Source: Devosia sp. 2618
GTDB lineage: Bacteria; Pseudomonadota; Alphaproteobacteria; Rhizobiales; Devosiaceae
Length of the DNA: 64,000 nucleotides
Reading direction: 5' to 3'
Assembly (NCBI RefSeq): GCF_040546815.1
Contig: NZ_JBEPOO010000001.1
Location: 682,001 to 746,000 of the forward strand
Of the stretch, positions 24,864 through 33,887 are shown in pieces; within the stretch, counting starts at the first letter, position 1, and each line of letters opens with the position of its first letter. A program made the position numbers and the translations under genes. The notes beneath the pieces were generated by a model. It was not told the origin of the DNA, searched no databases, and saw only the letters and a list, made by a program, of their open reading frames with translations.

Positions 24864-25501
24864 GCAAGACATTCGCAATAGCCGATCTGCACGGTCGATT
24901 TGACCTGATGGAGAAGGCGCTCACTCGCATTGAGGAAAGCTATCACAGCGGCGGGAAGGTCGTGTTCCTCGGTGACTATGTGGATCGCGGCCCCGCCAGC
25001 AAGCAGGTTGTTGACCGCCTCATTGCAGGCCCTCCGCAGGGCTGGGAATGGGTGACGCTCAAGGGCAACCACGAAGACATGATGGTCGCCTGCCATAGCG
25101 GCCCTGACCGTGGTTGGTGGCTTAACAATGGCGGCGACGCGACACTGGAAAGCTACGGTGGGACAGTGCCAGCGGCGCACCTCGAATGGGCGCAGCGTCT
25201 TCCCATGATCCATGCTGACAAGCATCGGGTGTTTGTCCACGCGGCCATCGATCCAACCAAGCCGCTCGACGGCCAAAGCGAGACGATGTTGCTTTGGACC
25301 AGATACCCGGAGAACGCGGATATCACCTATCCCGGCTTGCATATCGTCCACGGCCACACGCCGCACAGGGGCGGGCCGGAACTCTACGCGGGGCGAACCA
25401 ATCTCGATACCGGCGCCGTTTTCACAGGCCGCCTCGTCGTGGCTGTTTTCGATGATGACAGGGCAGGCGGCCCGGTCAGCTTCATCGATGTCACGGCCTA
25501 A
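24860..25501 (+). CDS. serine/threonine-type metallophosphatase
   Basis: A 213-residue phosphatase of the PPP family, close to lambda protein phosphatase in size. Metal-binding motifs are complete: DLHGRF (residues 8-13), GDYVDRGP and GNHED, with later HGHTPHRGG. It should bind two metal ions and hydrolyse phosphoesters. Its role in phage growth is not known. It lies just ahead of the NusG-like gene. Confidence 0.92.
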   Translation: MSKTFAIADLHGRFDLMEKALTRIEESYHSGGKVVFLGDYVDRGPASKQVVDRLIAGPPQGWEWVTLKGNHEDMMVACHSGPDRGWWLNNGGDATLESYGGTVPAAHLEWAQRLPMIHADKHRVFVHAAIDPTKPLDGQSETMLLWTRYPENADITYPGLHIVHGHTPHRGGPELYAGRTNLDTGAVFTGRLVVAVFDDDRAGGPVSFIDVTA

Positions 25502-25545
25502 CCACCACCACCGACTAATACAGATAGACCAGAAGGGGCAGATAG

Positions 25546-26139
25546 ATGGGCAAACGGGTTTACGAGGATGACGAGTATCACTGGTACGCGCTCGATGTGG
25601 TTCGCCAGAAGGAATACGTCGCCGGCCACATTCTCAACCGCATGGGCTGCGTGACCTTCATCCCGACCGAAAGCCGCTTCCGCAAGAAGACGCGCTACAG
25701 CAAGGGCAAGATGGAAGTGGCGCATGCCTCCATACCAGGAACGATCTTCGTGGGCTTTCCGGAGGCTCCAAACTGGTTCCGCGTCATGGCGCTGCATGTG
25801 GTCAACGGCGTCCTATCTGTCGACCATCGTCCGCGCCGCATCGACACGGCCAGCCGGGAATGGATCAAGTATCGAGGCTATCAGACAGACGGGCACCTGA
25901 CGGTTGAGCGCCACAAGGTCATGGTGAAGGTCAATGGCGAGCAGGTCGAGGTGGAACGCTCCGTGCCGCTGATCTCAATGCAGGGCAGGGGCGTTATCCG
26001 GTCGAGCATGCTGCTCAAGAGCGAGGCATCTTCAAACCGCCCCATGGTCATCACTGTGTCGGGTGAGCGTGCCAAGAAATTGCAGGGTTTGCTCGATTGG
26101 TCGAATAAAGTGGGCATGAACCATGTGGAAGCCGCCTAA
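25546..26139 (+). CDS. NusG N-terminal-domain protein, likely antiterminator
   Basis: A 197-residue protein. Residues about 11-105 fit the NGN domain: YHWYALDVVRQKEYVAGHIL, then MGCVTFIPTESRFRKK and IPGTIFVGFPEAPNW with VNGVLSV. The C-terminal half is not a clear KOW domain. NGN paralogues such as RfaH, UpxY and LoaP bind RNA polymerase and allow readthrough of terminators. This is the last gene of the right early operon and precedes a long poorly coding stretch ahead of the late genes, the place where a late-gene antiterminator would be expected. Confidence 0.82.
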   Translation: MGKRVYEDDEYHWYALDVVRQKEYVAGHILNRMGCVTFIPTESRFRKKTRYSKGKMEVAHASIPGTIFVGFPEAPNWFRVMALHVVNGVLSVDHRPRRIDTASREWIKYRGYQTDGHLTVERHKVMVKVNGEQVEVERSVPLISMQGRGVIRSSMLLKSEASSNRPMVITVSGERAKKLQGLLDWSNKVGMNHVEAA

Positions 26140-26535
26140 TCTTCTTGCATTTCGACGCAAATCACGGCACGTTCATTGCAGGATGACCATGCGATCCGTC
26201 GCCAGCCATTGAGCCGAGGCGCGGCAGGCCCAGATACCAACTAGGTATCGTATGGTTTTTGCACCCAAAATTCAGAGGTCGCTATCGGGAACTCTCGATG
26301 GCAACGTGCGAGGCGCCTATCCTCGAAGTCGTCGGTTGCAAACGGCGCATGCCGGGAGGGTGACATCTATCCTGTCCCGGCCCAATTCCCCCAATAGGGG
26401 CATACAGTTTGAGGCGGCGGCTTCGGGCCGACACAAGCACCGGACGTGTGCGGTAAGTGGGGAATTCGTCGCCCGCCGGAAACCAGACCGGCCCGCCTCA
26501 ATCTCTCCCAGCAGGTAAGTGCATTGGAGCGCAGC
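26140..26535. other. gene-poor stretch behind the NusG-like gene
   Basis: About 400 bases without a supportable gene. It contains a short hairpin (GATACC at 26233-26238 and GGTATC at 26244-26249) with a T-run at 26256-26260, and a 7-base stem (26351-26357 with 26375-26381). It could hold the late promoter, a terminator and antitermination signals. Confidence 0.45.
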
Positions 26536-26730
26536 GTGTTCCGGGTCACAGAAGATTTCGCAGATCTTGACGACGTGTGGATAGAGGAAGGGACGCTGGC
26601 AGATCAGCTCCTGGATCGCGGCGGCAATGAGGACAGCGGGTTCTACAACCTGATCCGCGACGGCGCGGTCATTGCTGTCACTGACTATCCGCCGCCTGTT
26701 GAGCGATACGGCTCCCCCGGCCTGCTGTGA
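26536..26730 (+). CDS. small acidic hypothetical protein
   Basis: A 64-residue protein with a GTG start and GGAG seven bases upstream. It is acidic and protein-like (FRVTEDFADLDDVWIEEGTL, then GFYNLIRDGAVIAVTDYPPP). It stands alone within the gene-poor stretch. No family recognised. Confidence 0.5.
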   Translation: MFRVTEDFADLDDVWIEEGTLADQLLDRGGNEDSGFYNLIRDGAVIAVTDYPPPVERYGSPGLL

Positions 26731-27061
26731 CCATACCCAGTTTGAGGCTTCCAGCCACGCGCCCCTACACAGGATGTTGGCGGGTCGCCTCAATCCCCAT
26801 CGAGCGCGGCGGTACACCATTCCCGGTCCCGTAGCAAATGATCGCCCGCTCGAAGCCATCCGCGAGGGTATGAATCGTTATGCCGAAAACGGGCAGGGAA
26901 TCACCCGCAAAGCCCCGGAAATGCTGGGGTTTCAGGGTGTGAATCGTCTTAGAGGAAATCACCTGATGCAGGGTGCCAGTTTGGCCGTTTGAGCACCGCC
27001 TCAAGGTGTTGATTGCACAGCGAAAATTGGGCCTGAGTCAGCATTTCGGCACCACCCTTTC
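26731..27061. other. gene-poor stretch with imperfect repeats
   Basis: About 330 bases open in several frames on both strands but without a convincing start. The motif GGGTATGAATCGT near 26867 recurs as GGGTGTGAATCGT near 26937. A structured RNA or decayed gene is possible. I cannot assign it. Confidence 0.4.
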
Positions 27062-27089
27062 AGCCCCTCCCTAACCGTTGGGGCTTTTG
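27062..27089 (+). terminator. rho-independent terminator-like hairpin
   Basis: AGCCCC (27062-27067) pairs with GGGGCT (27080-27085) and is followed by a short T-run. It lies before the first late-region gene, where an antiterminator could act. Confidence 0.5.
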
Positions 27090-27104
27090 CATTGGAGAGA
27101 CAGC

Positions 27105-27344
27105 ATGAAGCTCTGGCTATTGCTCGTTGCGTTCGGTGACATCGGCGCAACATGGGGGCCGCTACCTTACGACATGGCCGCTTGCCATAGCCGCGCCGCT
27201 GAGATGATCGCCGAGATCCATGCAGGAATGGCAGCAAATCCACATGTCCGGCTCGATGGCGCGGTCATCATGCCCGCAGACATCAACGCCTACTGCGTCG
27301 AAGCCGAAGATCGCCCCGAACTAGGCTCTGCATTCCAACCCTAA
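27105..27344 (+). CDS. small exported hypothetical protein
   Basis: A 79-residue protein with a hydrophobic N-terminus (MKLWLLLVAFGDIGATWG) that may be a signal peptide, and a soluble remainder with two Cys (MAACHSRA and NAYCVEAED). GGAGAG lies upstream of the ATG. Function unknown. Confidence 0.6.
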   Translation: MKLWLLLVAFGDIGATWGPLPYDMAACHSRAAEMIAEIHAGMAANPHVRLDGAVIMPADINAYCVEAEDRPELGSAFQP

Positions 27345-27389
27345 CCCCATTCCCCAGCCCTTGGCATAACAGCCAGGGATAGGAGTTGT

Positions 27390-27755
27390 ATGGCCGACAA
27401 GCGCAAGCCCCTCCGCACACTCAAGCCCCGTCTCTCAGCTATCGCGCCGAGACTGAAAAGCCCCCGAGAGATCAGGGACAAGCGCTACAGCCCAGATGCC
27501 ACAGTACGAGGCTGGTACAAGTCAGCCAGGTGGCAGGCCCTACGCCAAGAGGTGTTGGCCCGCGATCTCTACACATGCCAGCAGACAGGCGTGATCCTGT
27601 TGGGCAGTACCAATACACCTGACAGCCCGGTGGTTGATCACATCAAGCAGCACCATGGCGATCCCGAGTTGTTTTGGGACGTCAACAATCTGCAGGCAGT
27701 CACCAAGGCTTGGCATGACAGCGAGAAGCAGAGGCAGGAGCGCCGGCAGCGGTAG
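27390..27755 (+). CDS. HNH endonuclease, packaging associated
   Basis: A 121-residue HNH nuclease (RWQALRQEVLARDLYTCQQT, then VVDHIKQHHGDPELFWDVNN and LQAVTKAWHDSEK). In HK97-like phages an HNH gene next to the terminase genes is needed for cos cleavage with the large terminase subunit. The position immediately before the small terminase gene fits that role. Confidence 0.88.
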   Translation: MADKRKPLRTLKPRLSAIAPRLKSPREIRDKRYSPDATVRGWYKSARWQALRQEVLARDLYTCQQTGVILLGSTNTPDSPVVDHIKQHHGDPELFWDVNNLQAVTKAWHDSEKQRQERRQR

Positions 27756-27774
27756 CCACCAGCGCCAACTGTTG

Positions 27775-27945
27775 TTAGCGAACACCCCGGTAGGCGACAA
27801 AGCCTAATGAGGCACACAGTTCGCATGCATGGGTCGCCGCCGTATCCCAGCTAGGCAGGTAGGCGACAATGCGACCATCCTCGGCCACGTAATAGCGGGG
27901 CGCTTTACCTTCCGCCCGTATGCTTCCTATTTCGATCAGTTTCAT
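27775..27945 (-). CDS. small hypothetical protein on the opposite strand
   Basis: A 56-residue protein (MKLIEIGSIRAEGKAPRYYV) with AAGG before the ATG at 27945. It lies between HNH and terminase genes on the opposite strand, so it is probably a moron with its own promoter. Function unknown. Confidence 0.5.
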   Translation of the reverse strand: MKLIEIGSIRAEGKAPRYYVAEDGRIVAYLPSWDTAATHACELCASLGFVAYRGVR

Positions 27946-28011
27946 CGTTTTGCCTTTCATCATTGACGAACGGGATAAACCTGCGCGCCGAATGGTTGGG
28001 ACACCAAACGA

Positions 28012-28062
28012 GGGTCCGGGGGGGGTATCGGAAAGTCTGGAAAGGCCTCGCCGCCCGGACCC
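28012..28062. other. candidate cos region
   Basis: A perfect 9-base inverted repeat (GGGTCCGGG at 28012-28020 and CCCGGACCC at 28054-28062) flanks 33 bases. A run of eight G (28018-28025) begins within the left arm. The site lies just before the small terminase gene, where cos is found in HK97-like phages. The exact cut position cannot be read from sequence. Confidence 0.4.
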
Positions 28063-28133
28063 ACGACGCCCCCACGTAGAGATTTTTTTGCTGGCTGCAA
28101 AATCGCCAGTGCGTACCAAGGCTAAAACCCCTC

Positions 28134-28703
28134 ATGACCGACGCTAACAAGACCGTCGACTGGGCGGGGATTGAACGCGACTATTGCACCACAACCCGCA
28201 GTATCCGGGAGATTGCCGGCTGGTTCTCCATCTCAGAAGGCGCCATCCGCAAGCGGGCCAAGGCAAAGGGATGGGTACGCAGTAAATCGGTCAAAGGTAC
28301 GCAGCAGAACGCGGGTGCGTACCACGGCGAAGTATTGCCGCCTGCGCGCACTGAAATCACGAAAGTCGAAGAGGTCATCGGGCGCGGTCGAAACCTCGCT
28401 GATCGGTTGCTCGATGAACTGGCCGCTGAGACGCTCCATCACGGCGAACTCGAAACGATCATCGAGATGTCCGAAGAGGACCCCGCACGCCAGCAGGCGC
28501 TGAAACAAGCTGTGAGCTTGCCGACCCGCGCCAAGACGCTGCAGACGATCGCGTTGGCGCTCAAGACGATGGGCGAGACGGCAAGCGAAGCGCCGAAGGG
28601 CAAAAAGGCGGCACAGAAGAGCGCGGCCGAGGCGTCGACGTCGCCGGGCGGCAAGTTTGCGCCGCGTCCGGGCCCGCCTCAACTATCGGTTGTAGGTAAA
28701 TGA
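28134..28703 (+). CDS. terminase small subunit
   Basis: A 189-residue DNA-recognition subunit. The N-terminal helix-turn-helix (DYCTTTRSIREIAGWFSISE, then GAIRKRAKAKGW) should bind the packaging site. The middle is helical and the C-terminus is a flexible Pro/Gly/Lys-rich tail. It overlaps the large-subunit gene by ATGA. Confidence 0.85.
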   Translation: MTDANKTVDWAGIERDYCTTTRSIREIAGWFSISEGAIRKRAKAKGWVRSKSVKGTQQNAGAYHGEVLPPARTEITKVEEVIGRGRNLADRLLDELAAETLHHGELETIIEMSEEDPARQQALKQAVSLPTRAKTLQTIALALKTMGETASEAPKGKKAAQKSAAEASTSPGGKFAPRPGPPQLSVVGK

Positions 28704-30478
28704 CGCCGGAGTGGACGACAGCTTGTCCTGACTGGGAGAAACGGATTGTCGCCCAGCGGTCGCTGATCCCGTTTCGCCCTTTGTTTCAGTCCGAAGCCGA
28801 CTATGCCCTAGGCGTGTTCAAGGCGCTCAAGGTGGTGGATCTGCCTGGGCAGCCGACATTCGGCGAAGTCAGCGACCAGTGGGTGTTCGATTTCGTCGCC
28901 GCGATCTTCGGCTCATACGACGCGGAGACCGGCAAGCAGCTTGTGACTGAGTTTTTCCTGCTGATCAGCAAGAAGAACACGAAGTCGACCATTGCGGCGG
29001 CCATCATGCTTACGGCGCTGATCGTCAACTGGCGACACAACGAAGAATTGCTGATCCTGGCGCCGACGATCGAGGTTGCGCAGAACAGTTACAAGCCAGC
29101 CGCCGCGATGGTGCGTGCCGATCCAGAGTTGGACGCGAACGCGGGTGAGGGCGGGTTCCTCACGGTGCAGGACCATATTCGGACCATCAAGCACCTGGGC
29201 AATGACGCCGTGCTCAAGGTCGTAGCGGCTGACACCGACACCGTGTCGGGCAAGAAGTCAGGTCGCATCCTGATTGACGAGCTTTGGGTGTTTGGGAAAC
29301 GAGCCGGTGCCGATGCCATGCTGCGTGAAGCGACTGGCGGGCTGGTGTCGCGGCCGGAAGGCTTCATCATCTCGCTCTCGACGCAGAGCGATGAGCCGCC
29401 AGCTGGGGTGTTCAAGGCGAAACTGGACTATGCACGCCAGGTGCGGGACGGCCAGATCGTCAATCGCAAGTTTTTGCCGGTGCTCTACGAGTTCCCGGAC
29501 AAGATGGTCGAGGCCAAGGCCTATGAGGAACCGGCCAACTTCTATGTGACCAACCCGAACATGGGGCGGTCCGTCAGCCAAGAGTGGCTGGAAGAGGAGA
29601 TGATCAAGGAGCTTTCGGGCGACAAGACCACGCTCGCGACCTTCCTGGCCAAGCACCTCAATGTCGAAATCGGCATGAACCTGCGGTCAAACCGTTGGGC
29701 GGGTGCCGACCACTGGACAGAAGCCGAAGATACCGAGCTTGCCGGTCTACCTCACTACGAGGCCCTTGATCGACTGATCGAGCGCAGTGAAGTGGTTGTC
29801 GTGGGAATCGACGGCGGCGGCTTGGACGATTTGTTTGGCCTCAATATCCTCGGCCGAGAGCCGGGCGAAATCGAGGTTCGGGTCGAGATCGATGGCGTGC
29901 CCGTTACTCGAAAGATGAAGCGCTGGCTCTCGTGGTCCCATGCATGGTGCCACAAGGGTGTGCTGACACGTCGAGCGAAGATCGCCACGACCCTGCAGCG
30001 CATCCAGGTGGCGGGAGAACTGACCATCTTGGATGATCCGCTCGGCGACGTCGCAACGATCATCGAGCACATCAGCCGCATCCAGACCATGGGCTTGCTG
30101 GGCGGCGTGGCCGTCGACGCCTCCGGTCTCGGCGAAATGGAAGATGCACTCGATGAAATCGGGGTCACGCAAGAGGCCGGGCTTCTCGTCGCGGCACCGC
30201 AAGGCGGCTGGATGATGAGCAGCATCAAGGGTGCCGAGCGTCGGCTAGCCTCCGGTCTGCTGAAGCATTCCGGCGGCCCGCTGATGAACTGGTGCGTACC
30301 GAACTTGAAGATTGAGCCGACGGCGACCGGCATCCGGGCGACGAAACAAACTGCCGGCGATGCAAAGATTGATCCGGCAATGGCGATGTTTAATGCCGTG
30401 GCGCTGATGTCACGGAACCCGGCAGCGCAAGGCGCAGGCCTGAATGACTACCTGAAGAGCCTGACGGGGGCAGCATGA
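28700..30478 (+). CDS. terminase large subunit
   Basis: A 592-residue packaging ATPase and nuclease. The ATPase has a Walker A-like LLISKKNTKSTIAAA near residue 95 and a Walker B ILIDELWVF. The nuclease domain has acidic residues in VVVGIDGGGLDDLFGLNIL, AVDASGLGEM and the final KIDPAMAMFNAV. The length fits the HK97-type TerL family. It acts at the portal to package DNA and cut it. Confidence 0.94.
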   Translation: MTPEWTTACPDWEKRIVAQRSLIPFRPLFQSEADYALGVFKALKVVDLPGQPTFGEVSDQWVFDFVAAIFGSYDAETGKQLVTEFFLLISKKNTKSTIAAAIMLTALIVNWRHNEELLILAPTIEVAQNSYKPAAAMVRADPELDANAGEGGFLTVQDHIRTIKHLGNDAVLKVVAADTDTVSGKKSGRILIDELWVFGKRAGADAMLREATGGLVSRPEGFIISLSTQSDEPPAGVFKAKLDYARQVRDGQIVNRKFLPVLYEFPDKMVEAKAYEEPANFYVTNPNMGRSVSQEWLEEEMIKELSGDKTTLATFLAKHLNVEIGMNLRSNRWAGADHWTEAEDTELAGLPHYEALDRLIERSEVVVVGIDGGGLDDLFGLNILGREPGEIEVRVEIDGVPVTRKMKRWLSWSHAWCHKGVLTRRAKIATTLQRIQVAGELTILDDPLGDVATIIEHISRIQTMGLLGGVAVDASGLGEMEDALDEIGVTQEAGLLVAAPQGGWMMSSIKGAERRLASGLLKHSGGPLMNWCVPNLKIEPTATGIRATKQTAGDAKIDPAMAMFNAVALMSRNPAAQGAGLNDYLKSLTGAA

Positions 30479-31698
30479 ACCGATTTAAGGCTGCGCTGCT
30501 CACACTGATTAAGGGGCCGATCTCAATCCGAGATCCTGCGCACTGGCGCAACAGCGACAGCGACACGATTACCGGCGTGGCGATGACGGAGAGCGCTGTC
30601 CTTGGCCTCTCGACGGCCTGGGCTTGCGTAAATCTTCTCGTTGGCACGCAGGCATCCCTGCCGGTGATGGTCTATCGCACAGCAAACGATGGTTCCCGCG
30701 AGGTCGCCAAGGATCATCCGCTCTATCGGGTGCTGCATGACAGCCCGAACAGCCAGCAAACGGCCCTCGATTTCTGGGAGTTCGTCTGTGCCAGCCTTGA
30801 GCTGCGCGGCAATGGCTTTGCCCGCAAGGTCAAAAGCCAAGGCAAAGTGGTTGGGTTGGTGCCGATTTATCCCGACACCATGTCGGTTCGGCAGCTGTCC
30901 GGTGGCCGCATCGGCTATCGCTGGACGGTCGACGGCAAGTCTTGGGATGAAACCGACGAAACGGTGCTGCACATTCGCGGCTTCGGCGGCAACCCGCTCG
31001 GCGGACTGTCGACGCTGGAATATGGCCGCAAGACCTTTGACCTAGCCACTGGCATCAACGCGGCGGCCACCAAGACATTCAAAAATGGCATGCTCCCAAG
31101 CATTGTCATATCGTTCAAGGAATTCCTGACCGGCACGCAGCGCGCCGACGTCGAGCGAGCCCTTGAGGAGAAGTTCCTCGGTGCCATGAACGCCGGTCGA
31201 CCCTTCATCGCCGAGGGCGGGCAGACCGTTTCGACGCTATCGCTCAACCCTGAAGACGCCCAAATGCTGGAATCTCGGGCGTTTTCGGTCGAGGAAATCT
31301 GCCGGCTGTTCGGCGTCCCGCCCCATATGGTTGGGCATACCGAAAAGTCGACCAGCTGGGGCACCGGCATCGAGCAGCAGACGCTCGGTTTCGTGAAATT
31401 CTCGCTCCGCCGCCGGCTGAAGCGCATCGAACAGGCGCTGATGAAGCAGTTGCTGACGCCTGACGATCTGGCGCGCGGTATCACCATTGAATTCAATCTG
31501 GAAGGCCTGTTGCGAGGTGACAGCGCGGGCTGGTCCAAGTTTTACGAATCCGGCCTTCGAAACGGCTGGATGACCATCAACGAAGTTCGTTCTCTCGAGA
31601 ACATGCCGCCGGTTGATGGCGGCGAGGTGCCGCGTATGCAGATGCAGAACGTCCCGATCACCGAGGCTGGGCAACTGGAGGCAGAAAATGCTGTTTAA
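30475..31698 (+). CDS. portal protein, HK97 family
   Basis: A 407-residue protein of the HK97 portal family (VLGLSTAWACVNLLVGTQAS, LYRVLHDSPNSQQTALDFWE, FGVPPHMVGHTEKSTSWG). Twelve copies form the head vertex through which DNA passes. It overlaps the terminase stop by four bases and the protease start by eleven. Confidence 0.94.
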   Translation: MNRFKAALLTLIKGPISIRDPAHWRNSDSDTITGVAMTESAVLGLSTAWACVNLLVGTQASLPVMVYRTANDGSREVAKDHPLYRVLHDSPNSQQTALDFWEFVCASLELRGNGFARKVKSQGKVVGLVPIYPDTMSVRQLSGGRIGYRWTVDGKSWDETDETVLHIRGFGGNPLGGLSTLEYGRKTFDLATGINAAATKTFKNGMLPSIVISFKEFLTGTQRADVERALEEKFLGAMNAGRPFIAEGGQTVSTLSLNPEDAQMLESRAFSVEEICRLFGVPPHMVGHTEKSTSWGTGIEQQTLGFVKFSLRRRLKRIEQALMKQLLTPDDLARGITIEFNLEGLLRGDSAGWSKFYESGLRNGWMTINEVRSLENMPPVDGGEVPRMQMQNVPITEAGQLEAENAV

Positions 31699-32383
31699 AG
31701 ACGCTGGTTTCAGCAATCCTCACTCGGCGCCGGTCTTGGAGATCAAGGCGCTCAAGGACAACGGCGAGTTTGAGGGTTACGGTTCGACATTCGGCGGGGA
31801 GCCCGACAGTTATGGCGACGTCATTGCAGCTGGCGCCTTCGCCGAGAGCCTGACGGCCCACAAGGCGGCCGGCACGATGCCCAAGATGTTCTGGCAGCAC
31901 AACCGGGACGAGCCGATTGGCAAGTGGACCGAGGCCGACGAGGACGCCAAGGGACTATTCCTGCGCGGGCGGCTCAACATGGACGTGCAGCGCGCCCGTG
32001 AAGCGCACGCGCTGCTCAAAAATGGCGATATCGACGGCCTCTCGATCGGCTATCGCATCAAGGAATACAAGGTCGACACTGACACCGGCGTCTGGACGCT
32101 GGAAAAGCTAGACCTGAAGGAAGTTTCGGTGGTCAGCATCGGCGCGAACGAAAACGCGACGATCACGAGCGTCAAGGCGCTCAAAGCTGCCCACCAGTTG
32201 ACCGATAAGCTCAAGGCCGGGGACCGGCTGACTGAGCGCGAATTCGAGACCTGGCTCAAGGGTTTGGGCTTCTCGAATTCGGAGGCAGAGCGTGCCGCGC
32301 GCGTCTGTCTTAAGGGGCAGGGGGAACCTGCCGTGGCGGCTGACAACGGGACCGCATTCCTACGGGCTCTTTTGAGCGCCTAG
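31688..32383 (+). CDS. prohead protease, HK97 family
   Basis: A 231-residue maturation protease. The catalytic His is in MFWQHNRDEPIGKW and the Ser in GDIDGLSIGYRI. The C-terminal extension after about residue 155 is helical and is likely removed during assembly. It should cleave the N-terminal delta domain of the capsid protein encoded next. Start ATG 31688 lies inside the end of the portal gene. Confidence 0.93.
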   Translation: MLFKDAGFSNPHSAPVLEIKALKDNGEFEGYGSTFGGEPDSYGDVIAAGAFAESLTAHKAAGTMPKMFWQHNRDEPIGKWTEADEDAKGLFLRGRLNMDVQRAREAHALLKNGDIDGLSIGYRIKEYKVDTDTGVWTLEKLDLKEVSVVSIGANENATITSVKALKAAHQLTDKLKAGDRLTEREFETWLKGLGFSNSEAERAARVCLKGQGEPAVAADNGTAFLRALLSA

Positions 32384-32423
32384 CGCGGGCCAAATTCCCA
32401 ACATAGCCAAACGGAGAACCCCT

Positions 32424-33626
32424 ATGGCCGACGAAAAGACCGCCGAGCAACTTGCCGGCGAAGTGAAGAACGCATTCCAGCAGTCGCTGGACAAGGTGAA
32501 GGAAATCGCGGAGACCGCGCTTGGCGAAGCCAAGAAATCCGGCGAGATCAGCACCGCCATCAAGGATCAGGCCGACGAGGCGCTGATCAAGATGAACGGC
32601 CTGAACGAGCAGCTTTCTCAGCTCGAACAGCGTGTTGCTGAAGGTGCTGGTGGCGGCGTCGAACGTGCCAAGTCCTTCGGTGAGCAGTTCGCCGAAGACG
32701 AGAAGGTGAAGGCCTTCATGGCGCAGGCAAACCCGCGTGGTCGCATCGACTTCCAGGCCAAGGCAACGCTGACCAGCCTAACCACTGACGCGGCCGGCTC
32801 TGTTGGCGACGCCGTTCGTCCTACCCGTCTCGCTGGCATTCTGGAAATTCCCCAGCGCCGTATGACCGTGCGTGACCTCATCTCGCCCGGCCAGATGGAC
32901 GGTAGCGCGCTGGAATACGTGCAGGAAACAGGCTTCACGAACAACGCGGGTATGGTTGCTGAAGGCGCCGCCAAGGCCGGTTCCGATATCAAGCTGGATC
33001 TGAAGTCGACCTCGGCCAAGGTTATCGCCCACTGGATGAAGGCTTCCCGCCAGGTCCTGAGCGATATTCCGCAGCTGCGCTCGATCATCGACCAGCGCCT
33101 TCTGTTCGGCCTCGCGTTCAAGGAAGAAGGCCAATTGCTCAACGGCGACGGCACCGGCCAGAACCTGCTGGGCATCATCCCGCAGGCAACCGCCTTCGCC
33201 GCTCCGATCACCTTGACCAGTCCGACCAGCATCGACCTGATGCGCTTGGCCATGCTGCAAGCCGCCCTGGCAGAATACCCCGCTACTGGCCACGTGATGA
33301 ACCCAATCGATTGGGCATGGATCGAAACTCTGAAGGATGCCGGCGGCAACTACATCATCGGCAATCCGCAGGGTTCGATTGCACCGACGCTCTGGGGGCT
33401 GCCGGTGGTGACCACGCAGGCGATCGCAGTCGACAAGTTCCTGACCGGGGCGTTCAAGCTCGGCGCGCAGGTATTCGACCGCTGGCAGGCTCGCGTGGAA
33501 GTCGCCACCGAGAACGAGGACGACTTCATCAAGAACCTCGTCACCGTCCTCGCCGAAGAACGCCTCGCCCTGGCCGTGTACCGCCCGGAAGCGTTCATCT
33601 ACGGCGATTTTGGCCGCGTAGCTTAA
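32424..33626 (+). CDS. major capsid protein, HK97 fold
   Basis: A 400-residue coat protein. Residues 1 to about 100 are a charged coiled-coil delta domain that acts as scaffold (KNAFQQSLDKVKEIAETALG). The HK97 fold follows (MTVRDLISPGQMDGSALEYV, VIAHWMKASRQVLSDIPQLR, LWGLPVVTTQAI and the end VYRPEAFIYGDF). A terminator-like hairpin follows the gene. Confidence 0.95.
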   Translation: MADEKTAEQLAGEVKNAFQQSLDKVKEIAETALGEAKKSGEISTAIKDQADEALIKMNGLNEQLSQLEQRVAEGAGGGVERAKSFGEQFAEDEKVKAFMAQANPRGRIDFQAKATLTSLTTDAAGSVGDAVRPTRLAGILEIPQRRMTVRDLISPGQMDGSALEYVQETGFTNNAGMVAEGAAKAGSDIKLDLKSTSAKVIAHWMKASRQVLSDIPQLRSIIDQRLLFGLAFKEEGQLLNGDGTGQNLLGIIPQATAFAAPITLTSPTSIDLMRLAMLQAALAEYPATGHVMNPIDWAWIETLKDAGGNYIIGNPQGSIAPTLWGLPVVTTQAIAVDKFLTGAFKLGAQVFDRWQARVEVATENEDDFIKNLVTVLAEERLALAVYRPEAFIYGDFGRVA

Positions 33627-33643
33627 TCGTTCGGTTGATCACG

Positions 33644-33671
33644 AAAGGCGGGGTTTTGGCTCCGCCTTTTC
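33644..33671 (+). terminator. terminator behind the capsid gene
   Basis: AAAGGCGG (33644-33651) pairs with CCGCCTTT (33662-33669), followed by a further T. It may reduce transcription of the connector genes relative to capsid. Confidence 0.65.
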
Positions 33672-33692
33672 TATGAACCGAAGGAGGCCATC

Positions 33693-33884
33693 ATGGCAGA
33701 GAAAGTCACTTTTAACGTGCTGCGCCGCCATGAAGGCGACCGGCTCTATGACGAGGGCGACACGCGCGAGGCGGTTCCCGCCGACGTTTCCCACCTCGTT
33801 ACTGGTGGCGTCCTGAAGAAGGCCGAGGCCAAGACGGCCAACAAGGCTGAACCAGCCGTCGCCACCAAGTCGAAGAAGGGCTGA
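33693..33884 (+). CDS. small hypothetical head-region protein
   Basis: A 63-residue protein (MAEKVTFNVLRRHEGDRLYD) with a Lys/Ala-rich tail. AAGGAGG precedes the ATG. Small proteins of this layout often follow the capsid gene in such phages; function unknown. Confidence 0.65.
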   Translation: MAEKVTFNVLRRHEGDRLYDEGDTREAVPADVSHLVTGGVLKKAEAKTANKAEPAVATKSKKG

Positions 33885-33887
33885 ACC

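Noticed and set aside
26765..27004. 79-residue minus-strand frame in the gene-poor stretch
   Set aside because: It contains internal repeats (TIHTL twice) that come from the DNA repeat, and it lacks a ribosome binding site.
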